A stretch of DNA of 64,000 nt from positions 60,205-124,204 of the forward strand of contig NZ_JAIQWX010000002.1 of the NCBI RefSeq assembly GCF_020164475.1, given 5' to 3'. The first letter of the stretch is position 1; each line of letters opens with the position of its first letter. Both the position numbers and the translations under genes were made by a program. The notes under the pieces were generated by a model. The model saw nothing but the letters and a program-made list of their open reading frames with translations, did no database searches and was not told the DNA's origin. Shown piece by piece: positions 16,201-25,128 of this stretch. The DNA comes from Pseudomonas sp. REP124 (GTDB lineage Bacteria; Pseudomonadota; Gammaproteobacteria; Pseudomonadales; Pseudomonadaceae).

Positions 16201-17412
16201 TTACTTGCGGATGATGTTGTGTTCAGGGCCATACGGGAATTTGGTGATGTTCTCCCCGCCCTGTTCGTTGACGATCAGGATGTCGTGTTCACGATACCCG
16301 CCGGCACCTGGAAGGCCTTCAGGCAGCATGATCATCGGTTCGATCGACACCACCATTCCTGGCTCCAGCACGGTGTCGATGTCTTCGCGCAACTCAAGCC
16401 CCGCTTCGCGACCGTAGTAGTGGCTCAGCGTGCCGAAGGAATGGCCGTAGCCGAAGGTGCGGTATTGCAGCAGATCGTGCTCCAGGAAGATCTCGTTCAG
16501 TTGCTGCGCGATGTCGCAGCAGCGCATGCCCGGCTTGATAAGCTTCAGGCCGGCCTCGTGCACCTTGACGTTGACTTCCCACAGGCGCAGATGCTCATCT
16601 GAGCAATGGTCGAGGAACAAGGTACGTTCCAGCGCGGTGTAGTAACCGGCGATCATCGGGAAGCAGTTGAGGCTGAGGATGTCGCCCTTGTTGACCTTGC
16701 GCGAGGTCACCGGGTTATGCGCGCCATCGGTATTGATGCCGGACTGGAACCAGGTCCAGGTATCCATCAATTCGGAATCGGGGAAGGTGCGGGCAATTTC
16801 GCGCACCATTGCCTGGGTGGCGTGCAGCGCGACTTCGTACTCCGGAACCTGATCACGCAGCGCTTCGACGATGGCGGCACCACCGATGTCCGCAACGCGC
16901 GCGCCGTGACGGATGATCGCGTGTTCTTCGGCGGACTTGATCATGCGCATGCGCATGCACGGTGAGGCGATATCCACCAGCTCCGCCTGCGGATAGCGGC
17001 TGGCCAGTTTGTCGCGATTGAGCAGGTTCAGATGGTCGAACTCGATGCCGATGCGTCCGGCCTTTGGCAATGCCTGCTGGATCGCAACGAAGTAGTTGTC
17101 GCGCTGCCAGTCGGTGTAAACGATGTTGTCGGTGCCGACGGTACGGCGCCATGGCTGGCCACCGTCAATGTTGGCGCTGATGGTCACGGCGCTGTCCTGG
17201 GTCACGACCAGCGCGTACGGACGCCCGAAGGAGCAGAACAGGAAATCGCTGTAGTAGTTGATGTTGTGATACGAGGTGAAGACGGCTGCGTCGATATTGT
17301 TCTGCGCCAGATAAGCCCGCAATTTGGCCTGGCGGTTGGCGTATTCCTTAGCGGAAAACGTCGGGCTGACTTTTTCACCGTTCTTGATCTTGATGGTTTT
17401 CGGCATTTGCAT
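16201..17412 (-). CDS. Creatinase (creatine amidinohydrolase)
   Basis: The 403-residue enzyme hydrolyses creatine to sarcosine and urea. The length and sequence match the crystallised P. putida creatinase as I recall it, including the N-terminus MQMPKT and the catalytic histidine exactly at position 232 (DGAHNPV). It has the pita-bread fold of M24 peptidases but needs no metal. Fold markers visible include FGYGHSFGTLSHYYGREAG and SIEPMIMLPEGLPGAGGYRE. The ATG at 17412 follows AAGGAT. It is convergent with the creatininase unit. Sarcosine oxidase and urease, needed to use the products, are not in this window. Confidence 0.96.
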   Translation of the reverse strand: MQMPKTIKIKNGEKVSPTFSAKEYANRQAKLRAYLAQNNIDAAVFTSYHNINYYSDFLFCSFGRPYALVVTQDSAVTISANIDGGQPWRRTVGTDNIVYTDWQRDNYFVAIQQALPKAGRIGIEFDHLNLLNRDKLASRYPQAELVDIASPCMRMRMIKSAEEHAIIRHGARVADIGGAAIVEALRDQVPEYEVALHATQAMVREIARTFPDSELMDTWTWFQSGINTDGAHNPVTSRKVNKGDILSLNCFPMIAGYYTALERTLFLDHCSDEHLRLWEVNVKVHEAGLKLIKPGMRCCDIAQQLNEIFLEHDLLQYRTFGYGHSFGTLSHYYGREAGLELREDIDTVLEPGMVVSIEPMIMLPEGLPGAGGYREHDILIVNEQGGENITKFPYGPEHNIIRK

Positions 17413-17581
17413 GTCATTTATCCTTGTCATTGATCGAGCGACAGAGGGCGCCAATCTGGCGAGCCGCTGAAGATCATTCGAACAGATGCAAGGGGCGGTT
17501 TTTTGCGCGAATCCGACCCGTAGTTGGCCAGATCCGCTGCGGGTGCGGGCACCTGCGAAATCTGCGAACGACACAAAACCA

Positions 17582-18025
17582 CTGTGGGAGCGTGGCTTGC
17601 CCGCGATGGTCGTCAACGATGACGCTGACTGCCTGGATGCACGCGTTGCCTGAACATTCATCGCGAGCAGGCTCGCTCCCACAATGGGATTGGGTACATT
17701 CTCAAGAATCAGGTCGGTTGGGAGGCCGTCTTCGCGGGCAAGCCCGCTCCCACAGGGTTATGAGGCGTCTGCAGAATTTGTGAACGACGCAAAACCCTGT
17801 GGGAGCCGGGCTTGCCCGCGAAGGCGTCACATCTGCCAGCATCAATGTCGACTGACCCAGCGCATTCGCGAGCAAGCCCGCTCCCACAGGGTTATGAGTC
17901 ATCTGCAGAATCTGTGAACGACACAAAACCCTGTGGGAGCCGGGCTTGCCCGCGAAGGCGTCATATCTGCCAGCATCAATATCGACTGACCCAGCGCATT
18001 CGCGAGCAAGCTTCGCTCCCACAAG
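17582..18025. repeat. Array of seven REP units with a 134-bp tandem duplication
   Basis: Seven REP units alternate in orientation through this 444-bp stretch. The segment starting at 17755 (GGGTTATGAGGCGTCTGCAG) recurs at 17889 (GGGTTATGAGTCATCTGCAG) with the same internal order and a 134-bp period, so a REP pair plus its spacer has been duplicated in tandem. The 616 bp between creatinase and the DUF1289 gene contain no convincing gene. Confidence 0.85.
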
Positions 18026-18028
18026 GGA

Positions 18029-18211
18029 TTAGCCGCGTTTCTTTCTGATGGTTTTCATCCGCGCCGTCGCCCTCTGCACGGTCGCCATCTTCTCCGGCCG
18101 TTTCATGCCTCGCCATTTGCGGATTTCTTCGCGGGTGCGGCCGCAGCTCACGCACATTTCGCTGTTGAGCTGACACAGCGAAACGCAGGGGTTTTCAATG
18201 TCTTTTGCCAT
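18029..18211 (-). CDS. DUF1289-family small Cys-rich protein
   Basis: The 60-residue protein has the DUF1289 pattern NPCVSLC then MCVSCGRTREEIRKW, with four cysteines (C9, C13, C20, C23) likely to bind a metal. The C-terminus is strongly basic (RMKTIRKKRG). Its start overlaps the last 17 bp of the upstream gene, which suggests translational coupling. Function of the family is unknown. The stop codon lies 4 bp from the REP array. Confidence 0.8.
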   Translation of the reverse strand: MAKDIENPCVSLCQLNSEMCVSCGRTREEIRKWRGMKRPEKMATVQRATARMKTIRKKRG

Positions 18212-18581
18212 GCTTGCCGCCCGAGGGTTTGCGTGAGTTCAGCCGTGCATTCCAATCGCCGCCGTGTTGGGAGGCGCAGCCCTCTTCGGAGTCGAATTCG
18301 ACGTGGGCGGCGATGTCGGTGACGGTGATGCCGATGTCCTCGAAGGCGGCCTGGGTGAGTTCGTGCATCCTCGCCTTGGCCTGGCCGGCGACAGCGGTCT
18401 TCAGGTCGCTCTCGCCCTGGAACACCCATGTGACGATGAGGCTGTCGGGGAAGCGCTGGTAATCCACCCGATGGGTCAGCCACTCGTAACCGACGATTTC
18501 GCTCTTGGCCAGCTCGCAGGCCCAGGTCAGTGCGCGGGACAGTTCTCGTTCCATGGCGGAGTGTTTGGGTTTAGTGCTCAT
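18195..18581 (-). CDS. Conserved hypothetical protein (128 aa)
   Basis: The protein starts MSTKPKHSAMERELSRALTW and ends in a basic, glycine-rich tail (RKPSGGKHGKRH). The middle looks like a small alpha/beta domain (DSLIVTWVFQGESDL; AAFEDIGITVTDIAAHVEFD). I recognise it only as a conserved Pseudomonas protein and assign no function. The gene overlaps the DUF1289 gene by 17 bp, so the two probably act together or are at least coupled. Confidence 0.65.
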   Translation of the reverse strand: MSTKPKHSAMERELSRALTWACELAKSEIVGYEWLTHRVDYQRFPDSLIVTWVFQGESDLKTAVAGQAKARMHELTQAAFEDIGITVTDIAAHVEFDSEEGCASQHGGDWNARLNSRKPSGGKHGKRH

Positions 18582-18706
18582 GCGGTCCGGTATTCCACTA
18601 TCAGGTGCGTGACTTCGTGGGCAGGCTTCAACACCGTGCGCACATTTTCGGTAGACATCGCCAGCAACGAGGACGTCCATTACTTCAAACTGACAACCGC
18701 CCCTCA

Positions 18707-18809
18707 CTGTAGGAGCGAGCTTGCTCGCGATGGTATCAAGAACATCGCGGGGTATCAGGCTGCCAGCGTCATCGTTGACGACCATCGCGAGCAAGCTCGC
18801 TCCTACAGG
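18707..18809. repeat. REP pair
   Basis: A full inverted REP pair with the common spacer word ATCGTTGACGACCATCGC lies between the conserved hypothetical gene and the DUF2986 gene. Confidence 0.85.
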
Positions 18810-18881
18810 TCCGTGTTTGCAGAGACAGGCCGAAAACCTCGATCTGATATCATTCAAAAAGTTACAGACCGAGAAGCCCAA

Positions 18882-19043
18882 ATGAACCGCCGCAAAAAAA
18901 TCAAGCAGTTGCTCGAAGCCCACGCCAAGAAGGCCAATGCCAAGCTGGCACCGAAGAATAAACCCAAATACATCAGCAAAGCCGACCGCCTGAAGCTGGC
19001 GGCCGAGGTTGCTGACGACTCGGTGACTTCCTCGGAGAGCTGA
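18882..19043 (+). CDS. DUF2986-family small basic protein
   Basis: The 53-residue protein begins MNRRKKIKQLLEAHAKKANA and contains NKPKYISKADRLKLAAE, the DUF2986 pattern. Nearly a third of its residues are lysine or arginine, so nucleic-acid or ribosome binding is possible. No Shine-Dalgarno sequence stands out (GAGAAGCCCAA precedes the ATG). It is a single-gene unit. Confidence 0.75.
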   Translation: MNRRKKIKQLLEAHAKKANAKLAPKNKPKYISKADRLKLAAEVADDSVTSSES

Positions 19044-19144
19044 TCGGACCGATTCCCTGTGGTTATCGAATAATCAAAACATCTCATTAGGCGTAATCGC
19101 TTCAATTGGCTATACATCTACGCTCTGACGAACAGGAGACGAAG

Positions 19145-20725
19145 ATGTCGATTGAACACCGCTTGAATTACATTGGCGGCCGCACCAGCGGTGAAGGCGA
19201 CGTCCTGCTGCACAGCCTCGACGCAACGACCGGAGAGGCACTGCCCTACGCTTTTTACCAGGCTACCGAGGCGGAAGTGAACGCTGCCGCACTGGCCGCC
19301 GAATCCGCCTTTGTGACCTATCGCCATTTCCTGCCGGAGCAGCGCGCAGCGTTCCTCGACGCGATTGCCGGCGAGCTCGATGCGCTGGGTGAAGACTTCA
19401 TTGCCAACGTGTGCCGCGAGACTGCCCTGCCACAAGGCCGCATCATCGGTGAGCGTGCCCGCACCAGCGGCCAGCTGCGTCTGTTCGCCCAGGTGCTGCG
19501 TCGCGGCGACTTCCTCGGCGCGCGAATTGACACTGCTTTGCCGGAGCGCACCCCGCTGCCGCGCCCTGACCTGCGCCAGTACCGCGTCGGCGTCGGCCCG
19601 GTCGCCGTCTTCGGCGCCAGCAACTTCCCGCTGGCCTTCTCCACTGCCGGCGGCGATACCGCATCGGCGCTGGCCGCCGGTTGCCCGGTGGTCTTCAAGG
19701 CCCACAGCGGCCACATGGTGACCGCTGACTTCGTGGCCTCGGCCATCCTGCGCGCCGCCGAGAAAACCGGCATGCCCGCCGGCGTATTCAACCTGATCCA
19801 CGGCAACGGCGTCGGCGCCGGGCTGGTCAAGCATCCGGCCATCCAGGCCGTGGGTTTCACCGGTTCGCTGCACGGCGGTCGCGCCCTGTGCGACATGGCC
19901 GCGGCGCGCCCGCAGCCGATCCCGGTCTTCGCCGAAATGAGCAGCATCAACCCGGTGGTCATGCTGCCCGAAGCACTCAAGACCCGTTCGGACGACATCG
20001 CCAGCCAGTTGGCCGCCTCGGTGGTTCAGGGTTGCGGCCAGTTCTGCACCAACCCGGGCCTGGTGATCGGCATTCGTTCCCCCGAGTTCGAACGCTTCCT
20101 GACTGCGCTGGCCGCGCGCATGGCCGATCAGGCGTCCCAGACCATGCTCAACGCCGGCACCTTGAAGTCCTACACCAAAGGCGTTGAACGTCTGCATGCC
20201 CACGATGGCATCAGCCATCTGGCCGGCCAGCCACAACAAGGCAACCAGGCCGCGCCGCAGCTGTTCAAGGCCGACGCGCGACTGTTGCTGACTGGCGATC
20301 CGCTGCTGCAAGAGGAAGTGTTTGGTCCAACCACCGTAGTGGTCGAAGTGGCCGACGCGGCTGAACTGCAACAGGTACTGGCCAGCCTGCACGGTCAGCT
20401 CACCGCGACCCTGATTGCCGAACCTGCCGATCTGAAAGCCTTCGCCGCACTGGTTCCGCTGCTGGAACGCAAAGCCGGTCGCCTGCTGCTCAACGGCTAC
20501 CCGACCGGTGTGGAAGTCAGCGATGCGATGGTCCATGGCGGGCCGTATCCTGCGACTTCCGATGCCCGTGGCACGTCGGTCGGCACCCTGGCCATCGATC
20601 GGTTCCTACGCCCGGTGTGCTACCAGAACTACCCGGATGCGCTGCTGCCGCCAGCGTTGAAAAACGCTAACCCGCTGGCCATCGCACGGCTGGTGGACGG
20701 TGTGACCACCCGCGATCCGCTATAA
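19145..20725 (+). CDS. 2,5-dioxovalerate (alpha-ketoglutarate semialdehyde) dehydrogenase
   Basis: The 526-residue aldehyde dehydrogenase oxidises alpha-ketoglutarate semialdehyde to 2-oxoglutarate, the last step of glucarate breakdown. Catalytic residues are E264 (FAEMSS) and C301 (GQFCTNPG). The NADP-binding region includes FGASNFPLAFSTAGGDTASA. The GQFCTNPG motif and the length of about 525 residues are typical of the KGSADH branch. The ATG at 19145 follows AGGAGACGAAG. It precedes the LacI regulator, gudP and gudD. The 5-keto-4-deoxyglucarate dehydratase linking GudD to this enzyme is not in the window. Confidence 0.9.
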   Translation: MSIEHRLNYIGGRTSGEGDVLLHSLDATTGEALPYAFYQATEAEVNAAALAAESAFVTYRHFLPEQRAAFLDAIAGELDALGEDFIANVCRETALPQGRIIGERARTSGQLRLFAQVLRRGDFLGARIDTALPERTPLPRPDLRQYRVGVGPVAVFGASNFPLAFSTAGGDTASALAAGCPVVFKAHSGHMVTADFVASAILRAAEKTGMPAGVFNLIHGNGVGAGLVKHPAIQAVGFTGSLHGGRALCDMAAARPQPIPVFAEMSSINPVVMLPEALKTRSDDIASQLAASVVQGCGQFCTNPGLVIGIRSPEFERFLTALAARMADQASQTMLNAGTLKSYTKGVERLHAHDGISHLAGQPQQGNQAAPQLFKADARLLLTGDPLLQEEVFGPTTVVVEVADAAELQQVLASLHGQLTATLIAEPADLKAFAALVPLLERKAGRLLLNGYPTGVEVSDAMVHGGPYPATSDARGTSVGTLAIDRFLRPVCYQNYPDALLPPALKNANPLAIARLVDGVTTRDPL

Positions 20726-20760
20726 AGGTCGGCTGCTACAGGTTCGTGAACACCGCGATC

Positions 20761-20896
20761 CTGTAGCAGCTGCCGAAGGCTGCGTCCGACTGCTAAGCAG
20801 TCGCAAAACCTGAGTACGAGATCAACCTGACACACCGCGATGGCTGATTTCACGGCTGCTGCGCACCCGGACGCAGCCTTCGGCAGCTGTTACAGG
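20761..20896. repeat. Family-2 inverted repeat (GTAGCAGCTGCCGAAGGC type)
   Basis: The left arm GTAGCAGCTGCCGAAGGCTG reappears inverted at the right as GCCTTCGGCAGCTGTTAC. This family is distinct from the REP units and recurs at 31373-31507, 35352-35390 and 52625-52760. Confidence 0.75.
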
Positions 20897-20993
20897 TTTT
20901 GCGGTGGTTTGACTGACTGGGCTTACCTCATGGAACCACACTGAAAAGACCGTTAACATTTCGCCTGTCTTTCTCAGTCCCGCCAGGTGCCAT

Positions 20994-22034
20994 GTGGCCA
21001 AAAAATCGAAACGCGAAATTGCCCTGACCACCGGCAATTGCAACTCTCCCCTCACGGTGGCTGACGTGGCCGTGAAGGCAGGCGTTTCGCCCATTACCGT
21101 TTCCCGCGCCTTGAATCGCCCGGAACTGGTGAGCGATGCGACACGCCAGCACGTGCTGGAAGTGGTGCGCGAGATGGGTTACGTGCCCAATCTGCTGGCC
21201 GGCAGCCTGGCCTCCAGCAAAAGCCGGCTGGTGGCGATTCTGCTGCCGACCATTGCCAACTCGATTTTCGCCGGTGCCGTGCAAGCCATCATGGATCGGC
21301 TGACCGAGGCCGGTTATCAGTCGCTGCTCGGTCCCACCGGTTACTCCCCGGAAAAGGAAGAAGCGCTGCTCGAAGCCATTCTCGGCCGGCGTCCGGACGG
21401 CATCGTGCTGACCGGCACCCTGCACACCGAAGCCAGTCGCAGCCGGCTGGCGTCGGCGGGCATTCCGGTGGTAGAAGCCTGGGACTTGAGTGAAACGGCG
21501 CTGGACATGCAGGTGGGCTTTTCCCACGAGAAAGTCGGCGAGGTGGTCGCCGATCACTTCTTTGCCAAGGGGTATCGTCGATTCTCCGTGGTCTCGGTGG
21601 ACGACCCGCGCGCCATTCGCCGCTGCGACAGCCTGATCGCGCGCCTGAAGACCTACGGACTGGATCAGGTCCCCGTTGAAATCCTCCCGCTGCCGGCGAC
21701 CTGGGAAGTCGGCCGTGAAGGTTTGAAACGCCTCCAGCAACGGGAAACACCACCGGAGCTGATCTTCTGCAGCTCCGACACCCTGGCCTTCGGCGTACTC
21801 GCTGAAGCCGCCCTGCAGGGCCTGCGCGTTCCCCAGGACATCGCCGTACTCGGTTTCGGCGACATCACCAATGCGAAATTTGCCCACCCCGCGCTGTCTA
21901 CCGTCAGTGTCAATGCCGCGAGCATGGGGCGAGAAATCGCCGAAGCCCTGCTCAAAAGATTTTCCGGCACCGCCGATTTGTCTGTAAGCCAGATGGATAC
22001 AGGCTTCGAGCTGATCGAACGCGCCAGCACCTGA
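20994..22034 (+). CDS. LacI-family transcriptional regulator of the glucarate genes
   Basis: The 346-residue repressor has an N-terminal LacI helix-turn-helix (residues about 19-45: TVADVAVKAGVSPITVSRAL) and a periplasmic-binding-protein-like sensor domain (LVAILLPTIANSIFAGAVQA; PPELIFCSSDTLAFG; DIAVLGFGD). The start is GTG at 20994 with AGGTG upstream; no better ATG is in frame. Its place directly before two perfect GATAGCGCTATC palindromes and gudPD makes those genes the evident target. The effector is probably glucarate or a breakdown product. Upstream, 20726-20993 holds a family-2 repeat and no gene. Confidence 0.88.
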   Translation: MAKKSKREIALTTGNCNSPLTVADVAVKAGVSPITVSRALNRPELVSDATRQHVLEVVREMGYVPNLLAGSLASSKSRLVAILLPTIANSIFAGAVQAIMDRLTEAGYQSLLGPTGYSPEKEEALLEAILGRRPDGIVLTGTLHTEASRSRLASAGIPVVEAWDLSETALDMQVGFSHEKVGEVVADHFFAKGYRRFSVVSVDDPRAIRRCDSLIARLKTYGLDQVPVEILPLPATWEVGREGLKRLQQRETPPELIFCSSDTLAFGVLAEAALQGLRVPQDIAVLGFGDITNAKFAHPALSTVSVNAASMGREIAEALLKRFSGTADLSVSQMDTGFELIERAST

Positions 22035-22070
22035 TCGCGGTTTTCGAAAAGTCGCCAAACGGCGCTTGAA

Positions 22071-22082
22071 TGATAGCGCTAT
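22071..22082. promoter_or_regulatory. LacI-type operator 1, GATAGCGCTATC
   Basis: A perfect 12-bp palindrome with the central CG typical of LacI-family operators. An identical copy starts 19 bp downstream. It lies in the 156-bp interval between the LacI gene and gudP. Confidence 0.75.
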
Positions 22083-22089
22083 CTGTTTA

Positions 22090-22101
22090 TGATAGCGCTA
22101 T
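22090..22101. promoter_or_regulatory. LacI-type operator 2, GATAGCGCTATC
   Basis: This is the second identical palindrome. The 19-bp centre-to-centre distance, slightly under two helical turns, would allow two dimers to bind side by side. Confidence 0.75.
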
Positions 22102-22190
22102 CGTTGTACGACAACCTACAACGACACACGACGGCTCGCGTCGTCCTGACAGATCTACCCGCACAAAAATAATTCGTGGGAGCGTCAAAC

Positions 22191-23564
22191 ATGCAACAAC
22201 CCAAGAAAACCCGCGTCCGCTATTTGATCCTGCTCATGCTGTTCCTGGTGACGACGATCAACTATGCCGACCGCGCCACCATCTCCATCGCCGGCTCCAG
22301 CATCCAGAAAGACCTGGGCCTGGACGCTGTGACCCTCGGTTACATCTTCTCCGCTTTCGGCTGGGCCTACGTTCTGGGGCAGATTCCGGGTGGCTGGCTG
22401 CTCGATCGTTTCGGCTCGAAAAAGGTCTACGCCGGGAGCATTTTCACCTGGTCGTTCTTCACCCTCTTGCAGGGTTACATTGGCGAATTCGGCATCTCCA
22501 CCGCCGTGGTGCTGCTGTTCTTGCTGCGCTTCACTGTGGGCCTGGCCGAAGCGCCGTCGTTCCCGGGCAATGCGCGGATCGTCGCCTCGTGGTTCCCGAC
22601 CAAGGAACGCGGCACCGCCTCGGCGATCTTCAACTCCGCGCAGTACTTCGCCACCGCGCTGTTCGCGCCGCTGATGGGCTGGATCGTCTACACCTTCGGC
22701 TGGCAGCACGTGTTCATCGTGATGGGCGCTTTGGGTATCGTGTTCTCGATGATCTGGATGAAGACCATCTACAGCCCCAAGGATCACCCGCGCGTCAATG
22801 CCGCTGAGGTCCAGTACATCGCTGAAAACGGCGGTCTGGTCGATCTGGATGACAAGAGCAAGAAGAAGGACGGTGGCCCGAAATGGGATTACATCCGTCA
22901 ACTGCTGACCAACCGCATGATGGCCGGCATCTACCTGGGCCAGTTCTGTATCAACGCCCTCACCTACTTCTTCCTGACCTGGTTTCCGGTCTATCTGGTG
23001 CAGGAACGGGGCATGACCATTCTCAAGGCCGGCATCATCGCCTCCTTGCCGGCGATCTGCGGGTTCCTCGGTGGCGTGCTCGGCGGCGTGTTGTCGGACA
23101 TGCTGTTGCGCCGCGGCCACTCCCTGAGCGTGGCGCGCAAGACGCCGATCGTGTGCGGCATGATGCTGTCGATGAGCATGATCATCTGCAACTACGTCGA
23201 CGCCGACTGGATGGTGGTGTGCTTCATGGCCCTGGCGTTCTTCGGCAAAGGCATCGGCGCACTGGGCTGGGCCGTGGTTTCCGACACATCTCCGAAACAG
23301 ATCGCCGGCCTCTCCGGTGGCCTGTTCAACACCTTCGGCAACCTGTCCTCGATCTCTACCCCGATCGTGATCGGCTACATCATCGCCGCCACCGGCTCTT
23401 TCAAGATGGCACTGGTCTTCGTGGGCGCCAACGCCCTTCTGGCCGCGATCAGCTACCTGTTCATCGTCGGTGACATCAAGCGAATCGAACTCAAGGGCGT
23501 GTCCGCAGAGCCGGATCACGCCGTGCAAGCAGGCACATTACCCACCACTGCAGGAAAGGTATGA
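22191..23564 (+). CDS. gudP: D-glucarate/galactarate MFS transporter
   Basis: The 457-residue protein is an anion:cation symporter-family MFS permease with about 12 membrane segments. GudP-like features include [40 protein letters not shown] and [20 protein letters not shown]. It imports D-glucarate or galactarate with protons. The ATG at 22191 follows GGGAG. The leader contains AAAAATAA at 22165-22172, a candidate Hfq/Crc catabolite-repression motif. gudD begins 4 bp after its stop codon. Confidence 0.9.
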   Translation: MQQPKKTRVRYLILLMLFLVTTINYADRATISIAGSSIQKDLGLDAVTLGYIFSAFGWAYVLGQIPGGWLLDRFGSKKVYAGSIFTWSFFTLLQGYIGEFGISTAVVLLFLLRFTVGLAEAPSFPGNARIVASWFPTKERGTASAIFNSAQYFATALFAPLMGWIVYTFGWQHVFIVMGALGIVFSMIWMKTIYSPKDHPRVNAAEVQYIAENGGLVDLDDKSKKKDGGPKWDYIRQLLTNRMMAGIYLGQFCINALTYFFLTWFPVYLVQERGMTILKAGIIASLPAICGFLGGVLGGVLSDMLLRRGHSLSVARKTPIVCGMMLSMSMIICNYVDADWMVVCFMALAFFGKGIGALGWAVVSDTSPKQIAGLSGGLFNTFGNLSSISTPIVIGYIIAATGSFKMALVFVGANALLAAISYLFIVGDIKRIELKGVSAEPDHAVQAGTLPTTAGKV

Positions 23565-23568
23565 ATCC

Positions 23569-24918
23569 ATGGAAACTCTGATCCAACGCCACACTGGTGC
23601 CCCTGTCATTACCGAACTGAAAGTGGTTCCGGTTGCCGGTCACGACAGCATGCTGCTCAACCTGAGCGGCGCCCACAGCCCGTTTTTCACCCGCAACGTG
23701 CTGATCCTCAAGGACAGCGCCGGTCACACCGGCGTCGGTGAAGTACCGGGCGGCGAAGGCATCCGCAAGACCCTGGAAGACGCCCGTGACCTGCTCATCG
23801 GCCAGTCCATCGGCAACTATCAGAGCCTGCTGAACACCGTGCGCAGCACCTTCGCCGATCGCGATGTCGGCGGCCGCGGACTGCAGACCTTCGACCTGCG
23901 CATCACCATTCATGCGGTGACCGCCGTGGAGTCGGCCCTGCTCGACCTGCTGGGCCAGCACCTGGACGTGCCGGTGGCAGCCCTGCTCGGCCAGGGCCAG
24001 CAGCGCGATGCCGTGGAGATGCTCGGCTACCTGTTCTACGTCGGTGACCGCAAAAAAACCGACCTGGCCTACCGCTCGGAACCGGACGCCGACAACGCCT
24101 GGTTTCGCCTGCGCAACGAAGAGGCACTGACACCGGAGACGGTGGTGGCGCTGGCCGAGGCGGCCTACGATCGTTACGGTTTCAAGGACTTCAAACTCAA
24201 GGGTGGCGTGCTGCGCGGCGAGCAGGAGATCGAGGCGGTCACCGCCTTGTCGGAGCGCTTCCCGGATGCGCGCATCACCCTCGATCCGAACGGCGCCTGG
24301 TCGCTGAAGGAAGCCGTGGCGCTGTGCCGCGATCAGCACAACGTGCTGGCTTACGCGGAAGATCCTTGCGGTGCGGAAAACGGCTACTCCGGTCGCGAAG
24401 TCATGGCCGAGTTCCGTCGCGCCACCGGCCTGCGCACGGCCACCAACATGATCGCCACCGACTGGCGCCAGATGGGCCATGCGATCCAGTCGCAGTCGGT
24501 CGACATTCCGCTGGCCGACCCGCACTTCTGGACCATGCAGGGCTCGGTGCGCGTGGCGCAGATGTGCGACGACTGGGGCCTGACCTGGGGCTCGCACTCC
24601 AACAACCACTTCGACATTTCCCTGGCGATGTTCACCCACGTGGCAGCCGCCGCACCGGGCACCATCACCGCCATCGACACCCACTGGATCTGGCAGGACG
24701 GCCAGCGCCTGACCAAAGAGCCGCTGCAGATCAAGGGCGGGATGGTCGAGGTGCCGAAGAAACCGGGGTTGGGGGTGGAGCTGGATTGGGATGAGTTGAT
24801 GAAGGCGCATGAGCTTTACAAGGGCATGGGCCTGGGTGCTCGGGATGATGCAACGGCGATGCGTTATCTGGTGCCGGGTTGGGAGTTCAACAACAAGCGG
24901 CCGTGTATGGTTCGTTGA
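23569..24918 (+). CDS. gudD: Glucarate dehydratase
   Basis: The 449-residue enolase-superfamily enzyme dehydrates D-glucarate to 5-keto-4-deoxyglucarate. The KLKGG motif (K209, K211) and the catalytic histidine H343 in GSHSNNH are present; they are four residues later than E. coli GudD K207 and H339. Metal ligands lie in TLDPNG, YAEDPC and [10 protein letters not shown]. The ATG at 23569 follows AGGAAAGG, 4 bp after gudP, so the pair is translated from one message. A family-3 repeat hairpin downstream may serve as the transcript end. Confidence 0.94.
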   Translation: METLIQRHTGAPVITELKVVPVAGHDSMLLNLSGAHSPFFTRNVLILKDSAGHTGVGEVPGGEGIRKTLEDARDLLIGQSIGNYQSLLNTVRSTFADRDVGGRGLQTFDLRITIHAVTAVESALLDLLGQHLDVPVAALLGQGQQRDAVEMLGYLFYVGDRKKTDLAYRSEPDADNAWFRLRNEEALTPETVVALAEAAYDRYGFKDFKLKGGVLRGEQEIEAVTALSERFPDARITLDPNGAWSLKEAVALCRDQHNVLAYAEDPCGAENGYSGREVMAEFRRATGLRTATNMIATDWRQMGHAIQSQSVDIPLADPHFWTMQGSVRVAQMCDDWGLTWGSHSNNHFDISLAMFTHVAAAAPGTITAIDTHWIWQDGQRLTKEPLQIKGGMVEVPKKPGLGVELDWDELMKAHELYKGMGLGARDDATAMRYLVPGWEFNNKRPCMVR

Positions 24919-24970
24919 TCGAGTAGGCCTGCTTCCTTTGATTCGGGATGCAGTACGGCTAAACACATAA

Positions 24971-25081
24971 CCTGTGGCGAGGGGGCTTGTCGAATCGTCG
25001 CACCGCCCCGTTGGACTGCGCAGCAGTCCCATCTTTTGGGGCCGCTTCGCGACCCAACGGGGGCAAGCCCCCTCGCCACAA
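24971..25081. repeat. Family-3 inverted repeat (TGTGGCGAGGGGGCTTG type)
   Basis: The left arm CCTGTGGCGAGGGGGCTTG pairs with CAAGCCCCCTCGCCACA at the right, with inner arms around a GCGCAGCAGTCC word. The same family occurs at 58307-58457 and 60994-61091. It separates gudD from the convergent porin gene. Confidence 0.75.
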
Positions 25082-25128
25082 TGATCTCATTTCCACAAGG
25101 TCAGGCAGTGTCCGCACCGGCGCGCGCC

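Noticed and set aside
17582..18025. Possible CRISPR array
   Set aside because: Units alternate in orientation, are palindromic REP cores and the spacers repeat each other; there are no unique spacers and no cas genes.
22185..23528. 447-codon antisense frame opposite gudP
   Set aside because: His/Glu/Asp-rich shadow of the transporter; no start signal or domain.
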